64,000 bases of DNA. Source: Armatimonadota bacterium (GTDB lineage: Bacteria > Armatimonadota > Fimbriimonadia > Fimbriimonadales > Fimbriimonadaceae). The stretch spans positions 1,053,356-1,117,355 of the forward strand of contig JAFDWQ010000001.1 of NCBI GenBank assembly GCA_018268395.1, given 5' to 3'. Positions 9,613-18,139 of this stretch are shown here, in pieces. The position numbers and the translations under genes are program-made. How positions within the stretch are numbered: position 1 is the stretch's first letter; the number at the start of each line of letters is the position of its first letter. The notes under the pieces were generated by a model. It saw nothing but the letters and a program-made list of their open reading frames with translations. It was not told the DNA's origin and did no database searches.

Positions 9613-9975
9613 ATGAATTTGGCAATGATCGCTGCAGGAGTCGTTTTGGCTCCAGACATGCAGCCGAAGCCCACGGCGCCAGTGCGCCGTGCCGCCGTGA
9701 GCCGGGTTTACAGGTGGATCGCCGTGCCAGGTGGATCGATCGTGCCGGTCTCGTTTCCGTTCACGCTCCTCGTCCCGGTGCCGGTGTCCCAAGACGCCTT
9801 CGATTCGGCCACGGTCGAGTTCACGATCACCATGGGCCAAGAAGCCTCCGCGAAGAAGGGCGGCTTTTCCAAGGCGTTCGCCGAGAAGTACAAGAGTGTC
9901 CTGACGGACAGCTGGTGCGACAAGACGAAGACCGATCCGAAACTCGTCCTCGACCCGGTCATGTCCGGGTTCTGA
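9613..9975 (+). CDS. Small probable exported protein, unknown function
   Basis: 120 residues. A strong Shine-Dalgarno AGGAGG (about 9600-9606) precedes ATG 9613 at good spacing. The N-terminus MNLAMIAAGVVLAPDMQP may be a short signal segment. The rest (basic VRRAAVSRVYRW, a hydrophobic VPVSFPFTLLVPVPV, then a lysine-rich KKGGFSKAFAEKYKS and a single Cys) matches no family I recognise. It lies between purS (divergent) and the peptidase gene. The start signal supports a real gene. Confidence 0.6.
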   Translation: MNLAMIAAGVVLAPDMQPKPTAPVRRAAVSRVYRWIAVPGGSIVPVSFPFTLLVPVPVSQDAFDSATVEFTITMGQEASAKKGGFSKAFAEKYKSVLTDSWCDKTKTDPKLVLDPVMSGF

Positions 9976-10006
9976 ACCGGGCCCCCTCGCTTGTTCCGGC
10001 GGGCAG

Positions 10007-10012
10007 TAACCT
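10007..10012 (+). promoter_or_regulatory. -10 box TAACCT, leaderless S9 peptidase
   Basis: TAACCT, six bases, then ATG 10019; no Shine-Dalgarno site. Confidence 0.55.
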
Positions 10013-10018
10013 CGCCGC

Positions 10019-12055
10019 ATGCCGAAACGCCTCGTCACCGCCGCCGATCTGTTGACGTTCCAGTTCGTCGGCGACAGCCAGTTGTCGCCTGACGGGTCAG
10101 CGGTTTTGTTCTCGAAGCGTCACATCGACGACAAAAACGCCTACGTCACCAACCTCTTCTCTGTGGACGTACGCACGAGGGAGGTCCGTCAGTGGACGCA
10201 GGGTACGGGCGGAGCGGGAGCCGGACGCTGGTCTTCAGACGGATCGAGGATCGCCTTTATCGGGGGCCGGGACAAACCCGGCGCACAGATCTACGTCCTC
10301 TCGACCGCAGGCGGCGAGGCACGCAAGCTGACGACGCTGCCCGAGGGTTCGATCGGCGCGTTGATGTGGTCGCCGGACGGTCGTTCGATCGCCTTCCTGT
10401 TCCGAGAGTCGCATCCTGCCAGGACGGAGGCGGCCAAGAAGGAGCGGACCGAGAAGGGCCAGAGCGACCCACCCTGGGAGATCGACACGCTGTTCTATAA
10501 GATGGACGGCGACGGTTATTTCGGCGGTCAGCGGTTCAAACTGTACGTCTGCGACACGGAGACTGGCGAGTACCGCGAGCTCTATGCCAAAGATCCGCTC
10601 GGGTTCTATTCCTTCGATTGGCTTCCCGACTCGTCCGGTCTTGTCGTCGCCCACTCGGCGGCGAAAGACCCGCTGCTAGACAAGCCCAACGACCAACTGT
10701 TCATCGTGCCCCTTAAGGGTCGGGCGAAAGCCGTATCCTGCAACACCAAGGGGCAAAAGGGCTCGCCCAGAGTTTCGCCCGACGGCAAGACGGTCGCCTA
10801 CATCGGATCGGACAGGCCAGAAGATCCCTGGGGAGTCCACAATTTGCGGCTCTGGACCTTGCCTCTTGCGGGAGGCGAAGCCCGGTGCCTGACGGCCGGA
10901 GACGACGTGTGCCTTGACGTCCTGACGCTTAGCGACACGATGTTAGGGCACACCGCCGACGGCGGGGGGAGCGGCCTGGTCCAATGGTCGCCTGATGGAA
11001 AGAGGATCTTCGTCAGTGTCGGCTGGGAAGGATCGGTCGACGTCGGGATCGTCGACGTCAAGAAGGGCGGGATCACGATGGTAACGAAGGGCGAACACGT
11101 CGTGATCGGTTGCAACCTCTCCAAGGACGCTTCGACCATGGCCGTGACCTTCGGCGATGCGCTCAAGCTGATGGAGGTCGGGGTGTTGGACACCGCGAAG
11201 GGGACGGTCAAACCGCTGACCTCGTTCAATGCGGCCGTACTGGACGGGCTTGAACTCTCCAAACCGAAGTCGGTCCGGATCGCTTCGACGAACGGGGTCA
11301 AGGTTCAAGCTTGGGTCATGGCGCCGACGGGCGCGAAGAAGGACAAGGCCGGTCGGTCCGCCGTCGTGCTTGAAATCCATGGCGGGCCGCACGCCCAGTA
11401 CGGATGGAGTTTCTTCCACGAGTTTCAAGTCTTATGCTCGGAGGGCTATACCGTGGTCTTCAGCAACCCTCGCGGTTCGAAGGGGTACGGGGAGGAGTTC
11501 TGTGCCGCGATCCGGGGGGATTGGGGCAACAAGGACTGGGACGACGTGTCCGCGGTCAAGGACTGGATCAAGAAGCAGGCCTGGGCCGATCCGGCCCGGC
11601 TCGGAGTCATGGGCGGATCTTATGGGGGCTACATGACGAACTGGGCCGTGTCCCATACGCACGACTTCAAGGCGGCCATTACCGACCGGTGCGTGTTCAA
11701 CTGGCTCTCGATGGCGGGTAACTCGGACTTCCCGTTGAACAAAGACGGATATTTCGGCGGGCAAGCATGGGGCCCTCTGGACAAGATCGGCAAACTTTGG
11801 CAGCAGTCGCCCATCTCCCACTTCGCGTCGGTCAAGACTCCGATGCTCATCATCCATTCGGAGGGCGACTATCGTTGCCATGTCGAGCAGAGCGAACAAG
11901 TGTTCTACGTCTTGAAGTCCCTGGGAGTCGAGACGCGGTACGTCCGGTTTCCGGTGTCGACGTCGCACGGTTTGTCCCGCGGAGGGCCGCCCGACTTGCG
12001 GATCCACCGGTTGAACGAGATCACGGCCTGGTGGCGCCGCTACCTGGTCAAGTAA
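10019..12055 (+). CDS. S9 family prolyl oligopeptidase / acylaminoacyl-peptidase
   Basis: 678 residues. The N-terminal half carries WD40/TolB-like propeller repeats (SPDGSAVLFSKR, SSDGSRIAF, SPDGRSIAFLF, SPDGKTVAYIG, SPDGKRIFVSVG). The C-terminal alpha/beta hydrolase has HGGPHAQYGWSF, NPRGSKGYGEEF, the nucleophile GGSYGGYMTNW, and the Asp/His parts HSEGDYRCHVEQSEQ and STSHGLSRGG. No signal peptide is visible, so it is probably cytoplasmic and degrades short peptides or N-acylated peptides. Ends at a T-run hairpin at 12214-12237. Confidence 0.92.
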   Translation: MPKRLVTAADLLTFQFVGDSQLSPDGSAVLFSKRHIDDKNAYVTNLFSVDVRTREVRQWTQGTGGAGAGRWSSDGSRIAFIGGRDKPGAQIYVLSTAGGEARKLTTLPEGSIGALMWSPDGRSIAFLFRESHPARTEAAKKERTEKGQSDPPWEIDTLFYKMDGDGYFGGQRFKLYVCDTETGEYRELYAKDPLGFYSFDWLPDSSGLVVAHSAAKDPLLDKPNDQLFIVPLKGRAKAVSCNTKGQKGSPRVSPDGKTVAYIGSDRPEDPWGVHNLRLWTLPLAGGEARCLTAGDDVCLDVLTLSDTMLGHTADGGGSGLVQWSPDGKRIFVSVGWEGSVDVGIVDVKKGGITMVTKGEHVVIGCNLSKDASTMAVTFGDALKLMEVGVLDTAKGTVKPLTSFNAAVLDGLELSKPKSVRIASTNGVKVQAWVMAPTGAKKDKAGRSAVVLEIHGGPHAQYGWSFFHEFQVLCSEGYTVVFSNPRGSKGYGEEFCAAIRGDWGNKDWDDVSAVKDWIKKQAWADPARLGVMGGSYGGYMTNWAVSHTHDFKAAITDRCVFNWLSMAGNSDFPLNKDGYFGGQAWGPLDKIGKLWQQSPISHFASVKTPMLIIHSEGDYRCHVEQSEQVFYVLKSLGVETRYVRFPVSTSHGLSRGGPPDLRIHRLNEITAWWRRYLVK

Positions 12056-12213
12056 CGGGGTCGGTCGGGTCCTTCGTGCCGGATCCGGGCGAAGCCCGGC
12101 TGGAGCGCGAACTCCTGCCGGGCCGCCTCCCGTCTCTTAGTTCGGCCTCGACCCCGAAACACGTTCAAAGACGAGCGCGATGAGGACGTCCGTAGGAACC
12201 TTCATAGCGTGTG

Positions 12214-12243
12214 CCGGGCGGGATCAGACCCGCCCGGTCTGTT
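12214..12243 (+). terminator. Intrinsic terminator for the S9 peptidase gene
   Basis: CCGGGCGGG (12214-12222) pairs with CCCGCCCGG (12229-12237), followed by GTCTGTTTTTG on the plus strand. The hairpin also contains the stop codon of the converging AraC gene. Confidence 0.75.
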
Positions 12244-13060
12244 TTTGAAGCTTCTCTTCCGAATGCTGCAAGTCGACGAAGAGGCTCGGGAGTTTGCGTT
12301 CGGCCCGTATCTGGCGCGGAGAGGCCCCGAGCGTGTCCCTGATGAGCTTGCCGAAGTTCGAGAGTTCGGGCACGCCACACCGCACCGCGATGGACTTGAT
12401 CGGTTCGGTCGTCGATGTCAGGAGTCGGCAAGCGAGATTGACGCGTTCGAGCCGGATGTACTCTTGGACGGTCGTCCCGTGCTCTTGTCGGAACAGCCGG
12501 TTCAATTGGCTTTGAGAAAGCTGGACTTCGCGGGCGAGGTCGGCGACACGGATGCTCCGAGAGATCCGCTCGTGGATCAGACCCTCGACCCGTTCGACAT
12601 AGACGCTTCGGCGGACGTTCTGGGGACCCTCCGCGATGCTCCAAAGGACTTGCCACACGAGCGAGACCTGGCTGACGCGGCTGAACGGCAGGCGGTCGAT
12701 GACCCGGAGCCAGTCCTGGATCAGCCACGTCATCCGATCGCCGATCTCTTTGCATTGGGGCACGGCGACTTCCTCCTCTTTGGAGTCGTCCGGTTGGAAC
12801 CAACAGTACAGTTGCTGGTACGGCTCGGGGCCTGACCGTACGATCTGGCACCGGGCCCGCGGCGGGAACACGAGGACGGTCGACGGCTCGAAGGGGACCT
12901 CGAACCCGTTACACGTCACCAGTCCGCCGAACGTCGTGGCGACGATTTGCCACTTGTCGGCCGGCTGGTGCCAAGACAGCACCGTCTCTGCGGTCGAATA
13001 ACTACCAATTCCGAGGATAGCGGGGGCTGATTTCAGGCTGATTCGAAAGAATTGGGCCAT
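12224..13060 (-). CDS. AraC-family transcriptional regulator
   Basis: 278 residues. The N-terminal cupin-like effector domain (about 1-150) includes WHQPADKWQIV and VLVFPPRARCQIV. The C-terminal double helix-turn-helix includes IRVADLAREVQLSQSQLNRLFRQEHGTTVQEYIRLERVNLACRLL and PIKSIAVRCGVPELSNFGKLIRDTLGASPRQIR, the AraC signature. Effector and targets unknown. The promoter side faces 13061-13375, so it could regulate itself or the transcript there. Confidence 0.9.
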   Translation of the reverse strand: MAQFFRISLKSAPAILGIGSYSTAETVLSWHQPADKWQIVATTFGGLVTCNGFEVPFEPSTVLVFPPRARCQIVRSGPEPYQQLYCWFQPDDSKEEEVAVPQCKEIGDRMTWLIQDWLRVIDRLPFSRVSQVSLVWQVLWSIAEGPQNVRRSVYVERVEGLIHERISRSIRVADLAREVQLSQSQLNRLFRQEHGTTVQEYIRLERVNLACRLLTSTTEPIKSIAVRCGVPELSNFGKLIRDTLGASPRQIRAERKLPSLFVDLQHSEEKLQKQTGRV

Positions 13061-13189
13061 CTATCGTCCCCGATTAGGTCTTTTACGTCGAATCTTTTGA
13101 GCCTGAAAACAGTTCAAATGCGTAATATGGATCACTGAAGGCGATTGTACACCACTCTCATCAGGCGAGTTTATGGAAAAATTTGGTCT

Positions 13190-13340
13190 AACACACGGCC
13201 GGAAATCTTGGCCCGCCCTTCGGGGCACCGAGGCGATCCGGCGGACGGCCTTCACGGGCCGGATGGAGAGGAGGACGCGAGTCGTCCAGGAAAAGTCAGA
13301 TCGTTGGGCGGCCCTGCTATCGGCCGCCCCTTTTTTTCTT
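13190..13340 (+). ncRNA. Candidate structured small RNA with intrinsic terminator
   Basis: The 315-base gap 13061-13375 has no credible gene. On the plus strand it holds several short hairpins (GGACG/CGTCC near 13273, GGCC/GGCC near 13247) and ends in a very strong terminator. No plus-strand gene lies upstream to need that terminator, because the AraC gene points away. A stand-alone RNA, or a transcript that stops before the Vsr gene, would explain it. The 5' end is a guess. Confidence 0.35.
13306..13340 (+). terminator. Strong intrinsic terminator upstream of the Vsr-type gene
   Basis: GGGCGGCC (13306-13313) pairs with GGCCGCCC (13322-13329), followed by C and seven T (13331-13337). It lies 27 bases before the Vsr-type promoter box and so insulates that gene from upstream transcription. 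Confidence 0.85.
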
Positions 13341-13363
13341 GTCCCTGGCGTTCGGCTGCCATG

Positions 13364-13369
13364 TAGAAT
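13364..13369 (+). promoter_or_regulatory. -10 box TAGAAT, leaderless Vsr-type gene
   Basis: TAGAAT, six bases, then GTG 13376. TTGTCC at 13339-13344 could be a weak -35 box at 19-base spacing. Confidence 0.6.
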
Positions 13370-13375
13370 CCAACC

Positions 13376-13834
13376 GTGTCCGAAACCGTGAAGCTCTATG
13401 GGCTGAACAAGCTGAGGGAGACGTTGGTCGTGGCCGAAAGTACGAGGCGGTCCATGCAGTCGAACCGGGGCAAGGACACCAAGCCCGAACTGGCTCTTCG
13501 TAGGGCCTTGTGGGCGGCGGGCCTCCGTGGCTATCGTAAGAACGTACGGAAGTGGCCAGGGACACCGGACGTCGTGTACGGAAGGGCGAAGGTCGCGGTC
13601 TTCGTACACGGGTGTTTCTGGCACGGGCACGGTTGCGCCAAGGCCAGTATCCCGCGTTCGAACCGGACGTTTTGGACGGCGAAGATCGAGAGGAACCAAA
13701 GTCGGTTCCTTGAGCAGGTCTCGTCCCTCGAAGCCGAGGGCTTTCGTGTCCTCACGGTCTGGGAATGTGAGCTGAAAACCGGCGTGGAAGAGGTCGTCAC
13801 CCGCATTGGAAGGCTCCTCTCGGAGCAATCTTGA
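13376..13834 (+). CDS. Vsr-type (very short patch repair) DNA endonuclease
   Basis: 152 residues, the usual length. Vsr enzymes nick 5' of T in T:G mismatches left by deamination of 5-methylcytosine. The family pattern is intact: MQSNRGKDTKPELALRRAL, the catalytic Asp in WPGTPDVVY, VAVFVHGCFWHGHGC with the zinc and catalytic His residues, then NRTFWTAKIERNQSR and VLTVWECEL. No Dcm-type cytosine methyltransferase is in the window, which is unusual for Vsr. Its TGA overlaps the TTG start of the next gene (TTGA, 13831-13834), so both are made from one transcript. Confidence 0.9.
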   Translation: MSETVKLYGLNKLRETLVVAESTRRSMQSNRGKDTKPELALRRALWAAGLRGYRKNVRKWPGTPDVVYGRAKVAVFVHGCFWHGHGCAKASIPRSNRTFWTAKIERNQSRFLEQVSSLEAEGFRVLTVWECELKTGVEEVVTRIGRLLSEQS

Positions 13835-15093
13835 GCACGGCTGAGTGGTGGGACGAGGCGCGCCGGGTCGCTGAGGACTCGGCGGAACGGGTCCGGACTC
13901 TTGGCCGGGCGAAGGTCGACCCGACCGAAGCCGCAGCGTTTGTCCACCGTTTCCTTCTACGGGCCGGATTGATCATCGCCTTGGAACCCCAGCGCTGGCT
14001 TCGCGAGCCGACAGGCCGGCCGTATTGGGCGTCGCTGTGCGAGGCGCCGGACGTGCCTTACCGCTTCGACCAACGGCTGTCCCTTCTCTTCTTCTCCGGG
14101 TTAGGCCAGCCGTCGCGCCGGGCGCGCCAGCTTGTCCGGTCACAGATCGGGGACGTCCCCTACCTTGGGACAGGCCTTTTCGACCCGGACACGTTCGAGT
14201 CCGACCAGACAGAGGGCGGGGCCCCTGCCATGATTCCGGAGCCGGTCGTCGAATGGATCCGCAGCGATGGTGCGGCACGGCTGGCGACCGCTTCCCTCGC
14301 CGGGCTCGCGACAGGATCCGAATGTTGGGACTCTTCGGAACATGTCCACGACCCCGAATGTGGACGCGGCGACCGGTTGGCCGAAGCTGCGCTCCGGATC
14401 GCGTCTGCCTCGAACGGAGACGACAGGCTCCTTGTCGCACGTTTGGACGGTTCTTTGAGCGGATTGGACAGCGACGTCTTGAACGTCCAAACGGCCCGGT
14501 TCCGGATCGCCCTGATCGGTCTGGCTTCGCAGAGCGGTCCTGAGCCGGTCCCGCTCCTCGACCTTCGACGAACGGTCCGGGTCGGTGTCGCAGCTAAGTC
14601 GGGCGTCTCCGCACTGGTCGAAGGGGCGAGGGTCGAGTTCAAGGCCGCTTTTGACTGGAATCCGGCCAAGGGGCAGCGCAGCGGCGACTTGCAGGCAGGC
14701 GTCCTTCGGACGATCGCCGCATTCCTGAACACAGAAGGGGGCTCGCTTTATATCGGAGTCAGCGACGATGGAACCGTAACCGGAATCGAAGAAGAACTGG
14801 CGACATTGAGCGACGCCGATCCGCGGGATGTCTTCGAGGGCCGGATCCGAGAGGCCCTGAAGAACCATGTCGAACCGCTCCCGCTTCACCTTGTAGAGCT
14901 GAGATTCATTAAGGAACAGTCGAAAGAAGTTATACGTATCGACGTGTTGCCAAGTCCTGGAATCACGTACTTTGTCCGTAAGGGCCCCGATGGTCGACTC
15001 CAGGAAGACGTCTGCGTCCGCGACGGTAACCGAACGTTAAGCCTCTCGGGCCGCGCACGGGACCAGTTCGTCGTCCGTAAGTCGGGTGGGTAG
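13831..15093 (+). CDS. Fusion of a type IIG-like methyltransferase remnant with an AlbA_2 (Schlafen-type) domain
   Basis: 420 residues, TTG start overlapping the Vsr stop. Residues about 30-120 resemble the helical N-terminal region of Eco57I/type IIG methyltransferases: RFDQRLSLLFFSGL, then GDVPYLGTGLFD where that family has PFLNGGLFE. Residues 171-190 (HVHDPECGRGDRLAEAALRI) look like SAM-binding motif I, and GLDSDVLNVQTARFRIAL (211-228) like the following acidic loop. The catalytic NPPY motif never appears. Instead residues 265-400 form an AlbA_2/Schlafen-like domain: VEFKAAFDW, RTIAAFLNTEGGSLYIGVSDDG, and VCVRDGNRT. The domain reading is by eye; function unknown, see findings. Confidence 0.7.
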   Translation: MSTAEWWDEARRVAEDSAERVRTLGRAKVDPTEAAAFVHRFLLRAGLIIALEPQRWLREPTGRPYWASLCEAPDVPYRFDQRLSLLFFSGLGQPSRRARQLVRSQIGDVPYLGTGLFDPDTFESDQTEGGAPAMIPEPVVEWIRSDGAARLATASLAGLATGSECWDSSEHVHDPECGRGDRLAEAALRIASASNGDDRLLVARLDGSLSGLDSDVLNVQTARFRIALIGLASQSGPEPVPLLDLRRTVRVGVAAKSGVSALVEGARVEFKAAFDWNPAKGQRSGDLQAGVLRTIAAFLNTEGGSLYIGVSDDGTVTGIEEELATLSDADPRDVFEGRIREALKNHVEPLPLHLVELRFIKEQSKEVIRIDVLPSPGITYFVRKGPDGRLQEDVCVRDGNRTLSLSGRARDQFVVRKSGG

Positions 15094-15112
15094 CGGCCTT
15101 GTAGCCTTCGGG

Positions 15113-15118
15113 TAAACC
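15113..15118 (+). promoter_or_regulatory. -10-like box TAAACC before 5'-nucleotidase
   Basis: GGGTAAACCC-type box seven bases before ATG 15126. The same GGGTAAACCC string precedes the channel gene at 46380 by six bases. Confidence 0.45.
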
Positions 15119-15125
15119 CCTCGCC

Positions 15126-16625
15126 ATGAGGCGCTTCTTATTGGCGGGACTGGTCGCCGTATCCGCCGTGGCTTGGGCCGACACGACCGTCACCTTCATC
15201 CATACCAACGACCTTCACGCACATGTCGAACCTGTGAAGGTGAAGGGACAGGATCTGGGAGGGTATGCCCGGCAAGCCACCGTCATCAAGCGCCTGAAGG
15301 CGTCCGCAGTGAACCCGCTCGTCCTCAACGGCGGCGACACGTTCCAAGGGACGCTCTATTTCAACGTTTACAAAGGAATGGCCGACGCCGCGTTCATGAA
15401 CGCGGTCGGGTATCAGGCGATGGCGGTGGGCAACCACGAATTCGATCTCGGTCCCTCGGCCCTAGCGGACTTCGCCCGCGCCGTCGACTTCCCGATCCTC
15501 GCGGCCAACCTCGATCTTGAAAACGAACCCGCGCTGAAAGGTCTCATCAAGGCGTCGACGGTCTTAGAGGCCGGCGGGGTCAAGGTCGGTATCGTCGGCG
15601 CCGTAACGCCCGAGCTTCCCCAGATTTCGAACATCGGCGATAACGTCCGTCTCAAGCCGCTCGTCGAAAGCGTCCAAGCCGAGGTCGACGCCTTGTCGTC
15701 ACAAGGGATCGACAAGATCGTCCTCGTCAGTCATTGTGGGTACGGTCTTGAAAAGCAGGTCGCGACCAAGTTGCGAGGCGTCGACATGGTCGTGGGTGGG
15801 CACACGCACACCTTTCTGGGCGACACGAAGCTACCAGGCGACTTGCGGAGCGGCGGCCCTTACCCCACCGTCGTCAAAGGAGCCGACGGCGCAACGGTCC
15901 TGGTCGTCCAGTCGTGGGAATGGGGGAAGGTCGTCGGGCACATCGTGGTGACCTTCGACGACGGTGGCAAGGTGAAAGCGTGGTCGAAGGACCAACCGAC
16001 GGCCGTGACGTCCGATGTCCCTGAGGATCCATTGGTCCGCTCGATGGTCGCGGCCCTAAGGAAGCCCATTGAAGAACTGATGACCAAGGACGTGGGCCGG
16101 ACCAAGGCCGACGTCCCCAAAAGCGGCCCGGGCGCACAAGGGGTCATGGCCGACATGATCACGGACGCGATGTTAGAAGCCACGGTGAAGCAAGGGTCGG
16201 TCGTGGCCCTCATGAACGAGGGTGGGATCCGGTCGGCGCTGAACGCGGGGCGTATCACGTACGGCGACGCGATCTCCGTCCAACCCTTCAACAACACGCT
16301 GACCATCGTCGACTTGACGGGCCAGGAACTGAAGGAAGCACTGGAGTCGGGAGTCCTCTTCGTTTCCGCTGGAACGAGCTTCACGGTCCGGAGCGGCAAA
16401 GTGTCGGACCTGGTCGTCGCCGGCCGTCCTGTCGAACTGGAGAAGACCTATCGCTGCACGTTCAATTCCTTCGTGGCCAAGGGAGGCGACGGCCTCGAGG
16501 TCGTCAAGAACGCCAAGGGGTATCGGTACGACACCGGGCTTCTCGACATTGACGCCTTGCTCGACTATCTCAAGTCCAAGGGAGAGATCGACCTCAAGCC
16601 GCAGAACCGGATCCGTCGGGGATGA
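15126..16625 (+). CDS. Secreted 5'-nucleotidase / UshA-like metallophosphoesterase
   Basis: 499 residues with a signal peptide (MRRFLLAGLVAVSAVAWA). The N-terminal calcineurin-like domain has the metal motifs FIHTNDLHAHVEP, LNGGDTFQG, GNHEFDLG, LVSHCGYG and GGHTHTFLGD. The C-terminal 5'-nucleotidase substrate domain (ADMITDAMLEA, LMNEGGIRSALNAGRITYGDA, PFNNTLTIVDLTGQEL) is complete. It probably hydrolyses extracellular nucleotides in the periplasm to release nucleoside and phosphate. Likely co-transcribed with the LolA-like gene 30 bases downstream. Confidence 0.93.
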   Translation: MRRFLLAGLVAVSAVAWADTTVTFIHTNDLHAHVEPVKVKGQDLGGYARQATVIKRLKASAVNPLVLNGGDTFQGTLYFNVYKGMADAAFMNAVGYQAMAVGNHEFDLGPSALADFARAVDFPILAANLDLENEPALKGLIKASTVLEAGGVKVGIVGAVTPELPQISNIGDNVRLKPLVESVQAEVDALSSQGIDKIVLVSHCGYGLEKQVATKLRGVDMVVGGHTHTFLGDTKLPGDLRSGGPYPTVVKGADGATVLVVQSWEWGKVVGHIVVTFDDGGKVKAWSKDQPTAVTSDVPEDPLVRSMVAALRKPIEELMTKDVGRTKADVPKSGPGAQGVMADMITDAMLEATVKQGSVVALMNEGGIRSALNAGRITYGDAISVQPFNNTLTIVDLTGQELKEALESGVLFVSAGTSFTVRSGKVSDLVVAGRPVELEKTYRCTFNSFVAKGGDGLEVVKNAKGYRYDTGLLDIDALLDYLKSKGEIDLKPQNRIRRG

Positions 16626-16655
16626 GGGCGTCATAATCGCCGACAGAGGATCGAA

Positions 16656-17720
16656 TTGAACCTGATCGCATTGGCCGTTTCGCTGTTCGTCTCGCAGACG
16701 GCCGATCCCTGGGACCGGGCCGAACGTGCCCTGGCCTCGTCCCACGGCGTTTCGGCGTTGATGACCGTGACCATCGGTGGTGAACAGGCTTCAGGACGGT
16801 TACAGCTTCGGTCACCGGACCTCGTCCGATTGCGATTGACAGGCCCGACTGTGGACATGGAGTATCGACAGAGTCCGCGGGCTTCGATCTACATCGACCA
16901 TCGCTCGCGCAGCTATCAGTGGTGGCCTTGGTACCCGGAAGCGATGCCCCCTCCGACCACGCCGCAAATGCTCCAGGTCGCCTTTCCGCAAGTCTTGATG
17001 CAAGGCAGCTTGAAGTCGTTCGGTCCGAAATCCGGTTGGAAAACGCTCGCCCGGGAAAAGGTCGGCAACGTGGATGCGGACGTCATCTCCGTCGGGCCGC
17101 CCGGCGGAAGCGGGACGAAGCTATGGATCGACGACTCCGGCCACATCTTGCGTCAGGTGATGTCGTTCCAGCAGCAGAGCGGACCGTTGACGATCGTGAG
17201 CGAGTTCCAAGGGGCGGCTTACGAAGCGTTGCCCGACAGTGTCTTCGGCATCGAACTGCCGGTCGGATACGAACCTGAGGCGACGCCGCGTTTGAACGAC
17301 ACGGCGGTCGTGGGCCAACGTGTCAAACTGACGACAGGGTTGCGCCTTCCCGAAGAGGCACCAGAGGATTTGAGTGGGCTCGGCGCGGTCGCACCGGTGA
17401 TGGTCGTGGTCACCTCGGACGACCTTGAACCTAGTCCCGATGCCGAGACTTGGCCGACCTTGGCGGCAGCGGCCAAGAAGAAGGGCCTGGCCTTCGTACA
17501 GGTATGGGTCGGATCGAAGCCCGTGTTCAAGAAGACGCCGTGGTCGCAGTATTGGGACAAGGACGGGACGTTGGAAGTCCGGTTAGGGCCGACCGAAACG
17601 CCCTACGTCTATGTGATCGAGAAAGGAACGGTCGTCTCAGGATGGCAAGGGAAGATCGGCAAACGGTCGGCCGAGGTCGAGCGCGCCTTGTTCGCGCCGT
17701 ATTCGAAGAAAGACGACTAG
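16656..17720 (+). CDS. LolA-like / DUF2092-type exported protein with extra C-terminal domain
   Basis: 354 residues, TTG start at 16656 set by the Shine-Dalgarno AGAGGA five bases before. The N-terminus NLIALAVSLFVSQT is a short signal. Residues about 20-220 have the LolA-type pattern: ASGRLQLRSPDLVRLRLTGP, then SGTKLWIDDSGHILRQVMSFQQ. Such proteins carry lipoproteins or lipids across the periplasm. The C-terminal about 110 residues (VMVVVTSDDLEPSPD, PYVYVIEKGTVVSGWQGKIG) look thioredoxin-like but lack a CxxC. The TAG stop interlocks with the converging resolvase gene over four bases. Confidence 0.6.
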   Translation: MNLIALAVSLFVSQTADPWDRAERALASSHGVSALMTVTIGGEQASGRLQLRSPDLVRLRLTGPTVDMEYRQSPRASIYIDHRSRSYQWWPWYPEAMPPPTTPQMLQVAFPQVLMQGSLKSFGPKSGWKTLAREKVGNVDADVISVGPPGGSGTKLWIDDSGHILRQVMSFQQQSGPLTIVSEFQGAAYEALPDSVFGIELPVGYEPEATPRLNDTAVVGQRVKLTTGLRLPEEAPEDLSGLGAVAPVMVVVTSDDLEPSPDAETWPTLAAAAKKKGLAFVQVWVGSKPVFKKTPWSQYWDKDGTLEVRLGPTETPYVYVIEKGTVVSGWQGKIGKRSAEVERALFAPYSKKDD

Positions 17721-18139
17721 TCCGAAAGGACACGTTCCGCAAGGATCAGGGCGACAAAGTCGTCGACGGGTTCCGGCGGCGTCTGTAGCGTCGACGGGAG
17801 CAGCTTTCTCCAACCCCGACGGGGGTTGTGTTCCCAGTAGCGTTCCCTCGCCTTGAGGGTCGTGTCCCGTTCGTCGACGACCAGGATCCCGACGCTGGGC
17901 AGGCTCTCCCGGATTCCTGCGACGATATCCTTCGACCTCGTCCCAGAGCCGACGATCACCATCGAAAAGGCGTGCTCTCGGACGGCTTCCAAGACGCGGT
18001 CCTTGAGTTGTCCTGTGGGGACGACCGCACGCCACAGCAGATCGAGCCTTCCGGCGACCGACCGATGGACCACGGCCATGCCGCACTTGCTGCTCCCCGG
18101 GTCGACCGCCAACACCGTCCGTTCTCCGAGAGCCGTCAT
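17717..18139 (-). CDS. RuvC-fold / YqgF-like Holliday-junction resolvase homologue
   Basis: 140 residues. TVLAVDPGSSKCGMAVV is the first acidic strand of the RNase H fold, MVIVGSGTRSKDI the second, and VDERDTTLKARERYWE with the C-terminal PVDDFVALILAERVL supply further acidic residues as in YqgF-type proteins. Role is probably nucleic-acid cleavage (rRNA or junction processing); the exact substrate is unknown. Its ATG overlaps the stop of the DUF3084 gene, making it last in the rlmN-lpt operon. Confidence 0.75.
   Translation of the reverse strand: MTALGERTVLAVDPGSSKCGMAVVHRSVAGRLDLLWRAVVPTGQLKDRVLEAVREHAFSMVIVGSGTRSKDIVAGIRESLPSVGILVVDERDTTLKARERYWEHNPRRGWRKLLPSTLQTPPEPVDDFVALILAERVLSD

Noticed and set aside
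13145..13391. Two plus-strand frames in the AraC-Vsr gap
   Set aside because: They run through the strong terminator hairpin and T-run and over the Vsr promoter; arginine-rich, without start signals.
13376..13834. Treating the Vsr gene as part of a Dcm restriction-modification system
   Set aside because: No cytosine methyltransferase or restriction gene is in the window; the neighbouring protein lacks a methyltransferase catalytic motif.
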